64,000 bases of DNA from an uncultured Sutterella sp. (lineage in GTDB: Bacteria > Pseudomonadota > Gammaproteobacteria > Burkholderiales > Burkholderiaceae_F), in the NCBI GenBank assembly GCA_900543805.1, contig UQTE01000012.1, positions 1 through 64,000 on the forward strand. The letters run 5' to 3'. Positions 39,342 to 48,082 of this stretch are shown piece by piece. Position 1 is the first letter of the stretch; the number at the start of each line of letters is the position of its first letter. Both the position numbers and the translations under genes were made by a program. The notes below the pieces were generated by a model, which saw only the letters and a list, made by a program, of their open reading frames with translations, was not told the DNA's origin and did not search any database.

Positions 39342-40202
39342 ATGATCCGTCCGATTTTCCCGCTTCTTGCGATTTGTCTTCTCGCGCCCGCGCTTTCGCA
39401 GGCCTCTGAAAAGGATCCTCTTGAAATCGCCTACGAGAAGGCGCAGACCGTTTTGGAAGACCGAAGCTTCTACGAAAAGTGGAAGGACGCGAAGACCTTC
39501 CGCGACGCCAAGGAAGCGGACGCCGTCTCGGAGGCCGCCCGCGCGCAGCTGCGCGAACTCGAGCGCGCCATGAAGGATGTGGAGGCCTACTGCGGCGAAC
39601 GCTTCTTCGTGAACAGCTGCGTCAAGGAGGGACGCGACAAGTCGAACGACCGGCGCCGCGAAATCAATCAGATCGTCATCAAGGTGAACGACTACCGTCA
39701 CGCGCTCAACGTCGAGCGCCTGAAGGAGCGCCGCATCGCGCGTCCGGCTTCAAAGCCCATGGACATCGAGCCCGCGACCGTGAAGGAGCCTTCAAAGCCC
39801 GTGAATGTCGCGCCCAAGACGCCGCGCGCCCCTTCGGAGCCCGTGGCGTTCGACCGCAAGGAGCGCTCGCCCTCGGAACCGATGAGTCTGGGCGAGCGCC
39901 GCCGCGAAGCCTCCGAACCCGTGACGCTTTCGAACGACCGCGCCGCCGAAGTCGAGGCGCGCCGCGCCGAAGCGCTCGCGCGCCAGGCTCAGGAAGAAGC
40001 GAATCTCGCCGCTTATGAAGAAAAGCAGGCCCGCGCCAAGGCCCGTCAGGAAAAGGCCGAGGCGATGGCCGAGAAGCGTCGTGCAAAGCGTCTCGAGCGC
40101 AGCCGCGAACTCAACGAGACGATCGAAGAGCGCCGGGCCGCGCAGGAGCGCCTTGAAGAGCGCCGCCGCAACAAGGATTCGGGGCTTGAGGGATATTTCT
40201 GA
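39342..40202 (+). CDS. secreted coiled-coil protein with five Ser-x-Pro repeats
   Basis: No known family recognised. The 286-residue product starts with a Sec signal peptide (MIRPIFPLLAICLLAPALSQAS). Next comes a helical region with two Cys (YCGERFFVNSC near 85-95) that could form a disulfide. Residues of about 135-205 hold five degenerate repeats of the type S(K/E)P(M/V)-N3 every 13-16 residues (SKPMDIE, SKPVNVA, SEPVAFD, SEPMSLG, SEPVTLS). The last 80 residues are a highly charged Arg/Glu/Ala helix. A periplasmic location is expected. Its stop overlaps the helicase start by one base (TGATG), so the two are coupled. Confidence 0.8.
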   Translation: MIRPIFPLLAICLLAPALSQASEKDPLEIAYEKAQTVLEDRSFYEKWKDAKTFRDAKEADAVSEAARAQLRELERAMKDVEAYCGERFFVNSCVKEGRDKSNDRRREINQIVIKVNDYRHALNVERLKERRIARPASKPMDIEPATVKEPSKPVNVAPKTPRAPSEPVAFDRKERSPSEPMSLGERRREASEPVTLSNDRAAEVEARRAEALARQAQEEANLAAYEEKQARAKARQEKAEAMAEKRRAKRLERSRELNETIEERRAAQERLEERRRNKDSGLEGYF

Positions 40203-42331
40203 TGGCGACGGACCCGATCTTCGACATCAAGCGCCCCCTTCGGGAGCGCACCCGCATCGCGCTTTCGGCCGAGGGGCCGTTCGCGAAGGGCCGCAGGGAA
40301 TTCCACGAACGTCCCTCGCAGATCGCCTACGCAGAGGAAGCGGCCGACGCGATCGAAAAGGCGGGAACCCTCATCGCCGAGGCGGGCACGGGCACGGGGA
40401 AGACCTTCGCGTACCTGACGCCCGCGCTGCTTGCGGGCAAACGCGTCATCATTTCGACGGCCGGAAAGCCCCTTCAAGACCAGCTCTTTCGCAAGGACCT
40501 GCCGATTCTGCGCAAAACGCTCGGGATCACCTTCGACGCGGCGCTCCTCAAGGGCCGCGCCAACTACATCTGCCACCACCACCTCGAGCGCACGAAGGGG
40601 GAGGAATACCTCCCCGAACGGGACTCCTTCGAAAAGCTCCGGAAAATCGAGCGCTTCGCCAAGATTTCTCAGACGGGCGACCGCGCGGAACTCCCCGACG
40701 TTCCCGACAACGATCCGCTCTGGCCCATGGTGACGAGCACGGTCGAGAGCTGTCTCGGGATCAAGGACTGTCCCTTCGCGGACGAATGCTTTCTGCGCCG
40801 CGCGCGCGAACGCGCGAAGTGCGCGCAGATCGTGGTGGTGAACCATCACCTCTATCTGTCGGCCATGACGATGGAGGAGGGTGCCGAAGGAATGCTCCCC
40901 TCGGTGGACCTTACGGTCATGGACGAAGCGCATCAGCTCCCGTCGATCGCGACGGACTTCTTTGCGACGAGCTTTTCGACCCGCGAAATCGAACTCGCGA
41001 TGGAGCGGATTCAGGACCGCGGGATCGCCGAGGCGGCGGACTGTGCGGACTGGCGCAAGCTTCGCATTCGGATGAATTCGGCGATTTCGGCCCTGCGCGT
41101 GAGTCTCGAGTCGGCGGGGCTCGAAACCCGGGACAAAAAGTCGATTGCGGCGATGCCGCTTTTTCCGCGCATCGTTCCCGCCTTCCTGGGGCTTCTCAAG
41201 GAAATGGCGGTGGTCTCGAAAGCGCTCGGAAACGCCAAGGAGCGTGACGAGGAGCTCGCGGCCGCCGCGAAGACCTGGGACCGGATTCTGCTTGAAGCCG
41301 AGTCCTGGCGCCCCTTCATGACGGTCCCCGAAGACTTTCCCTTCCCGCCCTCGGACGACGAAGAGGTGCTGAAGCTGCGCGAAGAGGCGATGAAGCCCAA
41401 GGACGTGCCCGCCTCGGTTGATCTTTCGCCCGTACCGGGCGTGCCGTCGGTGCGTTGGCTTGAATCCTACGCTTCGGGGACGCGATTCACGAATACGCCC
41501 TTGAGCGTCGCGGGGGCCTTTGCGGAAATGAAAAACCGCGTGGGCGGCGCCTGGATCTTCACGTCGGCGACGCTCTCCGCAGGGGGCGACTTCAAGCATT
41601 TCCGGGGACAGCTGGGGTTGCCCGAAGAGACGCCCGCCTTTTCGTGGCCGAGTCCCTTCAACTACTGGGAGCAGGGGTGCTTTTATCTCCCGGAACTCCC
41701 TGCGCCCGCCAACAACACGAAGGAACACACGCAGCGCGTCGTCGAGTGCGTCTGGCCCCTCATTGAGGCGGCGGGCGGACGAACCTTCCTTCTCTGTACC
41801 TCGCTTGCGGCGGTCGACTATGCGGCGGAACTTCTTCGCGCACGACTTGAGGCCAACGGAAACCGCTATCCGCTTTTCGTGCAGGGCGACAAACCTAAGG
41901 GCGCGCTCATCGAAGCCTTCCGCGAAGCGGGCAACGGCATTCTCGTGGGCTCCATGAGCTTCTGGGAAGGCGTCGACGTGCAGGGCGAATCGCTCTCGCT
42001 CGTCGTGATCGACAAGCTTCCCTTTGCGTCGCCCGACGATCCGATCTCGGCCGCCAAGAGCGAGTGGCTGCGTCAAAAGGGCGTGCATCCCTTCGTGGCG
42101 ATGACGCTTCCCTCGGCCGTGATCGCCCTGAAGCAGGGGGCGGGGCGTCTCATCCGAAGCGAAACGGACCGCGGCATGTTCGTCCTCTGCGACGTGCGGG
42201 TGACGCAGAAGGGCTACGGCAAGATCGTGCTCGCAAGCCTTCCGGACTTCTTCCGCACGCGACGCAAGGAAAAGGCGCTGAGCTTCTTCCTGCAGCCAGA
42301 CCGCTATCGCGAAGGGCTCTACAGCGGCTGA
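40202..42331 (+). CDS. DinG/YoaA-family iron-sulfur DNA helicase
   Basis: A 709-residue superfamily 2 helicase of the XPD/DinG class, unwinding DNA 5'-3' in repair. Walker A AEAGTGTGKTFAYLTP is near residue 62 and Walker B VMDEAHQLP near 240. Four Cys for a [4Fe-4S] cluster are visible (NYIC near 123; ESCLGIKDCPFADEC near 183-195). Motif VI is KQGAGRLIRSETDRG near 645. Length and the lack of a nuclease domain fit YoaA/DinG of proteobacteria. It is translationally coupled to the upstream secreted coiled-coil gene, an odd partner. Confidence 0.92.
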   Translation: MATDPIFDIKRPLRERTRIALSAEGPFAKGRREFHERPSQIAYAEEAADAIEKAGTLIAEAGTGTGKTFAYLTPALLAGKRVIISTAGKPLQDQLFRKDLPILRKTLGITFDAALLKGRANYICHHHLERTKGEEYLPERDSFEKLRKIERFAKISQTGDRAELPDVPDNDPLWPMVTSTVESCLGIKDCPFADECFLRRARERAKCAQIVVVNHHLYLSAMTMEEGAEGMLPSVDLTVMDEAHQLPSIATDFFATSFSTREIELAMERIQDRGIAEAADCADWRKLRIRMNSAISALRVSLESAGLETRDKKSIAAMPLFPRIVPAFLGLLKEMAVVSKALGNAKERDEELAAAAKTWDRILLEAESWRPFMTVPEDFPFPPSDDEEVLKLREEAMKPKDVPASVDLSPVPGVPSVRWLESYASGTRFTNTPLSVAGAFAEMKNRVGGAWIFTSATLSAGGDFKHFRGQLGLPEETPAFSWPSPFNYWEQGCFYLPELPAPANNTKEHTQRVVECVWPLIEAAGGRTFLLCTSLAAVDYAAELLRARLEANGNRYPLFVQGDKPKGALIEAFREAGNGILVGSMSFWEGVDVQGESLSLVVIDKLPFASPDDPISAAKSEWLRQKGVHPFVAMTLPSAVIALKQGAGRLIRSETDRGMFVLCDVRVTQKGYGKIVLASLPDFFRTRRKEKALSFFLQPDRYREGLYSG

Positions 42332-42387
42332 TCCGCAAAAGGCAAGGGGCGCAAAAGCGCCCCTTGTCGCAGACATACGTCGGAACG

Positions 42388-43749
42388 TCAGTTCCGTTCG
42401 AAGGAGCCCACCGTCTCGACGTGGAGCGCTCCGGGAAAGAGGTCGACCGTCTCGAGGGTCGTCAAGCGCAGTCCCGCGCGCTCCAACGCGAGGGCGTCGC
42501 GCACGAAGGTCTTCGGATTGCAGGAGACGTAGACGAGCCGCCGGGCGGGAAGCGCCGCCAGGCGTTCGGGAACGCCTTCCTCCATCCCCTTGAAGGCCGG
42601 GTCCGCCACGATCACGTCGGGCGTGAAAGGCAGGCTTTCAAGCGCCTTGCCGACGGGCGAAGCGAGAAAACCGACGTTGTCCATGCCGTTTGCCGCCGCG
42701 TTTTCCTTGGCCGCCTCGACGGAGCCTTCGAAAATTTCGACGCCGAACACCTCCGCGGCCGTCTGTGCGAGAAGCTGCGTGATCGTACCCACGCCCGAGT
42801 AGAGGTCGATCACTTTGTCTTCGGGACCGACGGCGGCGCGCTCGAGAACCTTTTTGTAGAGCCTTTCGGTCTCCGATGGATTCACCTGCAGGAAGGTGTC
42901 GGGCCCCACGAAGAAGCGCCGTCCGAGCAACTCGGTTTCGATTCGTTCGTCTCCCTCGATCACCGTGAAGCTTTCGCCCGTCGTGCGGTTGCCGCGGGCT
43001 TCGTAGCGGCTCCAGAGAAGGCTCGTGAGGTGAAGACCCCGGAGTTCCTCGGAGAGGAGCTTTCCGAGCACCGCTTCGCGCTCGGAGGAGAGGTCTTTGA
43101 CGACGAAGACCGCCATGCGGCCCTTCGTTCCTTCGCGAAGGAGAAGACCGCGAAGAAGCCCAGTGTGCGTCGTTTCGTCGTAGACCGCGTCGGGCGCGTC
43201 GGCGAGCGCTTCGGAGAGAACGCGCGCGGCGGCCCGCTGACATTCGTTCATCCAGGCGGGCAACTGCGGACAGGCGTCGACCGCGACCTTCTCGTGCGTG
43301 CCCGCCGCGAACATCCCGAAGCGGATGCCGTTTTCCGTGCGAAGGGGCGTAAAGAAGGCCTTGTTGCGAAAGGCGCGCTGCTTCACGAAGAGTTCCGGCG
43401 GCGTCACGAGTTGGGCCCAGTCTTCGCGGCCGGCGGCCCGGCAGGCGTCTTCGAGGAGCTTCGCCTTGAGGCGGCACTGCTCGCGGTAGAGGAGCGTCCC
43501 CAGGGGGCAGCCTCCGCAGGCGGGCGTGCCGCACAGATGCGGACAGGGCTCGGGCGCGCGTTTGGCGGCGCGCTCGACGAATTCGAAGTGATCGATCACT
43601 TGCGATTGACGCCCTTTTTCCGGCGGCGTCCAGTCGCAGGCGACGACGTCGCCCGGAAGGGCGCCCGGCACGAAGGTGCGGATGCCGTCGGGGTAGCCGA
43701 TGCCCGCCCCCGTCGGGGCGACGTCGATGATGGGAAAGGTCCGTTCCAT
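42388..43749 (-). CDS. rlmD: 23S rRNA (uracil-5-)-methyltransferase RlmD-like
   Basis: A 453-residue SAM-dependent RNA m5U methyltransferase of the TrmA/RlmC/RlmD family. An N-terminal TRAM region, a [4Fe-4S] Cys set CPHLCGTPACGGCPLG near 70-85, the SAM motif VIDLYSGVGTITQLLA near 305 and the catalytic Cys in YVSCNPKTFVRD near 405 are visible. The usual D-P-P-R-x-G loop reads DPAFKG here. The ATG at 43749 gives the family's normal start; a TTG at 43800 is unlikely. RlmD against RlmC is not certain from sequence alone. Confidence 0.85.
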   Translation of the reverse strand: MERTFPIIDVAPTGAGIGYPDGIRTFVPGALPGDVVACDWTPPEKGRQSQVIDHFEFVERAAKRAPEPCPHLCGTPACGGCPLGTLLYREQCRLKAKLLEDACRAAGREDWAQLVTPPELFVKQRAFRNKAFFTPLRTENGIRFGMFAAGTHEKVAVDACPQLPAWMNECQRAAARVLSEALADAPDAVYDETTHTGLLRGLLLREGTKGRMAVFVVKDLSSEREAVLGKLLSEELRGLHLTSLLWSRYEARGNRTTGESFTVIEGDERIETELLGRRFFVGPDTFLQVNPSETERLYKKVLERAAVGPEDKVIDLYSGVGTITQLLAQTAAEVFGVEIFEGSVEAAKENAAANGMDNVGFLASPVGKALESLPFTPDVIVADPAFKGMEEGVPERLAALPARRLVYVSCNPKTFVRDALALERAGLRLTTLETVDLFPGALHVETVGSFERN

Positions 43750-43822
43750 GGTTTCAGGAAAGAAGGAAGCCGAGCGCCGGCCATCGGTTCTCGGCTTCAA
43801 AGATTACGTAATGTCGTCGGGA

Positions 43823-44614
43823 TCAGAAGAACCACTCGGGACTCTTGCGGGCGGCGTTCGCCTCTTCGATGCGCGCAAGAAGGGGCGCCATCTTTTCGAC
43901 GACTTCGGGCGGGAAGTTTCTCGCTCCGTCGGGACAGCTCTTGATGCAGGCGCGGCAGGCGATGCAGAGCTCGGGATCCGTCACGACGAAGTCGAGCGGA
44001 TCGATGATCCCCATCGGGCAGTTGTCGGCGCAGTTGCCGCAGAGGTGGCAACGGCCGGGATCCACGATGCGGGGCGCGGGCGTAAGCGCCCCGTAGGGAC
44101 GGTAGGGACCGTCGCCCCCGGGAAGCGTGGGACGCGCGTCGTCGTCCGAGGCGAGCTTCGCGAGGAAGGCCTTCATGCATTCGGCCGCGCTTCCGCGGTC
44201 GCGTTCGTCGGGACGGCCCGCGGCGAGGGTCGGGATGTTCGAGTGCTGCGCGATGAAGGCGGCTCCGCCCACGACCTTAAAGCCGTGGCGCTCGAGCACG
44301 TCACGCCACTCGCGAAGGGCGTCTTCATAAGCGCGGTTCCCGTAGGAGACGACGGCGAGCGCCCGCGCGCCGTTTCCTTCGAAGGGAAGCTTCGTCTGCA
44401 AGGGCGTCGGAATGCGTCCGTAGTAGACGGGCGCGCAGAGTACGACGGCGTCCTCTTCGGTGAAGCGGCGCATGCGGCGCTCTTCGGGGAGCGTGTATTC
44501 AAAGTCGCGGATCGCGAAGCCTTCGCGGGGCGTACCCGTGATGAGGGCGCGCATGACGCGGCGCGTGCCGCCCGTGGGCGAGAAGGCGCCGAAATGCAGG
44601 GTCTTGGGGGTCAT
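43823..44614 (-). CDS. EFR1-family flavodoxin-ferredoxin protein
   Basis: A 263-residue fusion. The N-terminal flavodoxin-like domain has an FMN-phosphate loop FGAFSPTGGTRRVMRAL near residues 7-23 and VVLCAPVYYGRIP near 58. The C-terminal part is a two-cluster ferredoxin (CHLCGNCADNCPMG near 195 and CIACRACIKSCPDGA near 222). It is probably a cytoplasmic electron carrier. The ATG at 44614 follows AGGAACAACC and begins where homology begins. It lies about 70 bases upstream of rlmD on the same strand, which could hint at feeding an Fe-S enzyme, but this is inference. Confidence 0.88.
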   Translation of the reverse strand: MTPKTLHFGAFSPTGGTRRVMRALITGTPREGFAIRDFEYTLPEERRMRRFTEEDAVVLCAPVYYGRIPTPLQTKLPFEGNGARALAVVSYGNRAYEDALREWRDVLERHGFKVVGGAAFIAQHSNIPTLAAGRPDERDRGSAAECMKAFLAKLASDDDARPTLPGGDGPYRPYGALTPAPRIVDPGRCHLCGNCADNCPMGIIDPLDFVVTDPELCIACRACIKSCPDGARNFPPEVVEKMAPLLARIEEANAARKSPEWFF

Positions 44615-44645
44615 GGTTGTTCCTGTTCTTTGGAATTTCCCCATT

Positions 44646-44957
44646 TTACGCGAGGGACAAGCCGAGGATCGCGAGCGCCGCGCAGAGAAGGAGATGGGGG
44701 ACGAGCGCCAGAACGGCCGCGCGGCTTTCCCCCTTCGGAAAGACCTTCGCAAGCGATGCCGCAAGGAAGGCAATAAGGAGGGCGTATAGGAGCGCCGCGG
44801 CGCCAAACCCCAGAAGGAGTCCGCGCAGAGCGTCGCTCGTGAGGATCCCGTAGAGGACGCCCAGGAGCGTCACGGCACAGGCAAGACCGATCCAGACGGA
44901 CCGGTGGGCGCGCCACTCGTAGCGCAGCGCCGCGAGGGCGCGGTCTTTCGGGGTCAT
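44646..44957 (-). CDS. small polytopic membrane protein
   Basis: Unrecognised 103-residue protein: a charged N-terminus (MTPKDRALAALRYEWRAHRS) followed by three hydrophobic stretches (about 23-42, 44-70, 80-102). The ATG at 44957 follows AAAGGAAG. It lies 31 bases before the EFR1 gene on the same strand and may be cotranscribed with it. No motif suggests a function. Confidence 0.7.
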   Translation of the reverse strand: MTPKDRALAALRYEWRAHRSVWIGLACAVTLLGVLYGILTSDALRGLLLGFGAAALLYALLIAFLAASLAKVFPKGESRAAVLALVPHLLLCAALAILGLSLA

Positions 44958-44979
44958 ATCTTCCTTTGTCTGAACAAGC

Positions 44980-45012
44980 AAAAGCCGCCCGAAGGCGAAC
45001 CTTCGGACGGCG
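44980..45012 (-). terminator. terminator of NSS gene 1
   Basis: On the minus strand GCCGTCCGAAGG pairs with CCTTCGGGCGGC around TTCG, followed by TTTTGC. Confidence 0.8.
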
Positions 45013-45033
45013 TGAGGAAAAGAAACGCGTCGA

Positions 45034-46380
45034 TCAGAAGAGACCGAGGCCGCCCGCCGCGACGACGAGCACGAAAAGCGGACTCACGATGCCGATCAGA
45101 ATGCGGACCGTCGTAAGGGTCGCGGGCGAGAGCGTGCGGGCCGACTGCAGTTCCTTCGCGGTCGTCTTCCAGGCCACCCAGGCCGCGGCGATCGCGATGC
45201 CGAAGGTCGAAAGCGGCATGCCGACGTTCGAGGTGACGTAGTCGAGGAGGTCGAAGACGTTCTTCCCGAAGAAGAGGACGTCGCTCCAGGCTCCGAAGGA
45301 GAGCGTGGCGGCGAGACCCACGAGCGCGGCGAGAACCGTCGTCACGACGATGGCGGTGTTGCGCTTCACCATGAAGGTCTGCGTGAGAAGGGCCGTGCAG
45401 GCTTCGAGCATCGAGACCGAGCTCGTGAGCGCAGCGACCATCAGGCAAATGTAGAAGAAGACGGCGAAGAGCTGTCCGAAGGGCATCTGCGCGAAGACGG
45501 CGGGCATCGTCACGAAGGTGAGGCCCGGACCCGCGCTCGGGTCGAGATGGAAGGCAAAGACCGAGGGCATCACCATGAGGCCGCCGAGGATCGAGCTCAT
45601 GATCCCGAGGAAGGCCACCCAACCCACGGACGACGGAAGGTCGGCCTTCGGATTGAGGTAGGTCCCGTAGGTGATCATGGTGCCCGCGCCCAAGGAGAGC
45701 GAGAAGAAGCAGAAGCCCATGGCGTTGAAGAGCGCCGCGCCGTTGAAGTCTTCCCAACGGGGCAGGAACAGGTACTTCACGCCTTCCCAACCGCCCGGGA
45801 GCGTCACGCCGCGGATGATCAGGATGATCATCAGGATGAAGAGCGACGGCATGAGGATCTTCGAGAGCTTTTCAATCCCCGCTTCGATCCCGCGCAGGAC
45901 GACGACGGTCGTGAGAAGAAGGAAGGCGAGGAGGTAGCCGTAGGCCACGGCGCCGTCCGAAACGAAGCCGCCGAAGTGGTCGCCGAGGAGCGCCGGATCC
46001 TTGATGATCCCGACCCCGGTGATCGCGTCGATCGTGTACTTGAGGCACCAGCCGCCGACGCAGGAGTAGAAGGACAGAATCAGAAAGACCGTCAGTACGC
46101 CAATCCCGCCGAAGATCCCCCAGGGTTTGCCGCAGACGTCATTGAGACTTCCGACCGGGCCGCGACGACCGGCACGACCCATCGCAAATTCCGCAATCAG
46201 GAGGGCGACCCCCACCGTAAAGGTGAAGAGGATGTAGGGGAGCATAAAGACCGACCCGCCGTTGGTGCCGGCCATGTAAGGGAACTTCCAGATCGCGCCC
46301 AACCCGACGGCCGAGCCCGCGCTGGCAAGAATGAAGCCGAGGCGGGAGCCCCAGCCGGATGCGCCTACTGATTGCGACAT
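45034..46380 (-). CDS. sodium-dependent NSS-family transporter 1
   Basis: A 448-residue LeuT-fold symporter of the neurotransmitter:sodium symporter family, expected to take up an amino acid with Na+. Helix 1 holds the sodium/substrate site SAGSAVGLGAIWKFPYMAGTNGG. GAGTMITYGTYL near 250 is helix 6, and SSVSMLEACTALL near 330 is helix 8. Its length matches 11-helix bacterial members such as MhsT rather than 12-helix LeuT. The ATG at 46380 follows AGGA. It is the last of four consecutive paralogues and has its own terminator. Confidence 0.93.
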   Translation of the reverse strand: MSQSVGASGWGSRLGFILASAGSAVGLGAIWKFPYMAGTNGGSVFMLPYILFTFTVGVALLIAEFAMGRAGRRGPVGSLNDVCGKPWGIFGGIGVLTVFLILSFYSCVGGWCLKYTIDAITGVGIIKDPALLGDHFGGFVSDGAVAYGYLLAFLLLTTVVVLRGIEAGIEKLSKILMPSLFILMIILIIRGVTLPGGWEGVKYLFLPRWEDFNGAALFNAMGFCFFSLSLGAGTMITYGTYLNPKADLPSSVGWVAFLGIMSSILGGLMVMPSVFAFHLDPSAGPGLTFVTMPAVFAQMPFGQLFAVFFYICLMVAALTSSVSMLEACTALLTQTFMVKRNTAIVVTTVLAALVGLAATLSFGAWSDVLFFGKNVFDLLDYVTSNVGMPLSTFGIAIAAAWVAWKTTAKELQSARTLSPATLTTVRILIGIVSPLFVLVVAAGGLGLF

Positions 46381-46418
46381 AAAAAATCCTATCTTTTTTT
46401 GAAAAATGTTCGGTGATG

Positions 46419-46449
46419 AAAAAGCGCCGCTCAAGGGAAGCGACGCTTT
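46419..46449 (-). terminator. terminator of NSS gene 2
   Basis: AAAGCGTCGCT and AGCGGCGCTTT pair around a short loop and end in a T run on the minus strand. It lies about 200 bases after the NSS 2 stop and within the upstream region of NSS 1. Confidence 0.6.
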
Positions 46450-46652
46450 GCGCCTGATGCCGGTCCTGACAACCGGGGGACGTGGCGTGCAAAAACGCGC
46501 CGACCGAAGCCGGTGCGCGGGCTTCAAGACCGACGCCTGTTACCCGAAAAAGTGTTTCAAAGTGGTCGTTGAAGGGGAAACGCCTCTCCGAGTGACCTTT
46601 TTAGTGTATCGGCAAAAACCGCGTCCTTTGTAAGGCGTTTCTCCTAGTGCGT

Positions 46653-47990
46653 TTAGAAAAGTCCAAGCCCTTTCAACATAACGGTGAGGATCACGACGGG
46701 CGCAACGATCGTCATGACGACGCGAAGCCCCTGAAGAAGCCATGCGGGCCAGTGCTGATTGCCCGTGAGCTGCGAGCGGGTCATCGGCCAGGCGATCCAG
46801 CCGCAGACGACGGCGATCCCGAGCACCCCGATCGGCATCCCGATGTTGGAGGTCGAGTAGTCGAAGAGGTCGAAGATGGTCTTTCCGAAGATCTTCACGT
46901 CCGAGAGCACGCCGAACGAGAGGGCGCTCAGGGTGCCCAGGACGGCGAGGATGACCGTCGTGAGGGCGATGGCGTTTTTCTTCTGAAAGCCTTGTTCGTC
47001 GACGAGGTACTGCGCGCTCATCTCGAGGATCGAGATCGACGAAGTGATCGCCGCGACGAAAAGGCAGACGTAGAAGACCGCGGCGAAGAACTGCCCCGCG
47101 GGGAGGTTCGCAAAGACGGCGGGCATCGTCGCGAAGGTGAGGCCCGGACCCGCGTCGGGCGAGAGGCCGAAGGCGAAGACCGCGGGCATGATCATAAGGC
47201 CGCCCAAAATTGCCGCGGCCATCGCGAGAAAGACGATCCAAGCGGTGGACGAGCCGATCTTCGTTTCATCGCTCAGGTACGACCCGTAGTTCATCATCGA
47301 GCCCGATCCCACGGAGAGCGAGAAGAAGGAAAAGCCGAGCGCATTGAGCAGGGCCTCACCCGTGAAGGCTTCGAAATTGGGTTGAAAGAGGAATTTCACT
47401 CCCTCCATGGCGCCCGGGAGCGTGAGCCCGCGCACAATGAGGACGAGCATCATGAGAAAGAGAAGCGGCATAAGAACCTTGCTTACGCGCTCGATCCCCT
47501 TTTCGACGCCGAAGAGAATGACGCCCGCCGTGGCGCCGAGGAAAAGAAGATGCGCGACGACGGCCTCGACCGGGTCGGCCGCGAACCGCCCGAAGGTTTC
47601 GCGCATGAGGGCGGGGTCGTCCGTGACGCCGCGCCCGAGGAAGGCCTCGATCATGTAGTGCACGCACCAGCCGCCCACGACCGAATAGAAGGCGAGCACG
47701 AAAAAGCCCGTGAGGACCGAGACGAGCCCGATCCAGCCGCAGGAGCGCCCGCCCCAGCGGCGAAAGGCCGTCGCGGCGCCCGCGCGCGTGGCGCGCCCGA
47801 GGCACATTTCTCCGATGAGAAGCGCAAGCCCGAGCGTGAGCGAGAAGATGATGTAGGGGATCAGAAAGACGGCGCCGCCGTTGGTGCCGGCCATGTAGGG
47901 GAACTTCCAAATGGCGCCGAGCCCGACGGCGGAGCCGGCGCTCGCGAGAATGAAGCCCAGACGGGAATTCCATACGGAACGATCGGACAT
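46653..47990 (-). CDS. sodium-dependent NSS-family transporter 2
   Basis: A 445-residue paralogue of its neighbours with the same helix 1 signature (SAGSAVGLGAIWKFPYMAGTNGG). Helix 6 reads VGSGSMMNYGSYLS and helix 8 SSISILEMSAQYLV. Differences from paralogue 1 in these substrate-lining helices suggest a different amino acid. The ATG at 47990 lies 9 bases after AGGAA. It is separated from NSS 3 by a terminator, so each gene seems independently transcribed. Confidence 0.93.
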   Translation of the reverse strand: MSDRSVWNSRLGFILASAGSAVGLGAIWKFPYMAGTNGGAVFLIPYIIFSLTLGLALLIGEMCLGRATRAGAATAFRRWGGRSCGWIGLVSVLTGFFVLAFYSVVGGWCVHYMIEAFLGRGVTDDPALMRETFGRFAADPVEAVVAHLLFLGATAGVILFGVEKGIERVSKVLMPLLFLMMLVLIVRGLTLPGAMEGVKFLFQPNFEAFTGEALLNALGFSFFSLSVGSGSMMNYGSYLSDETKIGSSTAWIVFLAMAAAILGGLMIMPAVFAFGLSPDAGPGLTFATMPAVFANLPAGQFFAAVFYVCLFVAAITSSISILEMSAQYLVDEQGFQKKNAIALTTVILAVLGTLSALSFGVLSDVKIFGKTIFDLFDYSTSNIGMPIGVLGIAVVCGWIAWPMTRSQLTGNQHWPAWLLQGLRVVMTIVAPVVILTVMLKGLGLF

Positions 47991-48035
47991 GAGGGTGTTT
48001 CCTATTTTTTTTTGTAGTGAAGCGTCGCGGGGACA

Positions 48036-48068
48036 AAAGAAAAGGCCGTCGGGCGCAGGGCCCGACGG
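48036..48068 (-). terminator. terminator of NSS gene 3
   Basis: CCGTCGGG and CCCGACGG form a perfect 8 bp stem; on the minus strand CCTTTTCTTTT follows. Confidence 0.85.
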
Positions 48069-48082
48069 ACCGAGACGTTCCG

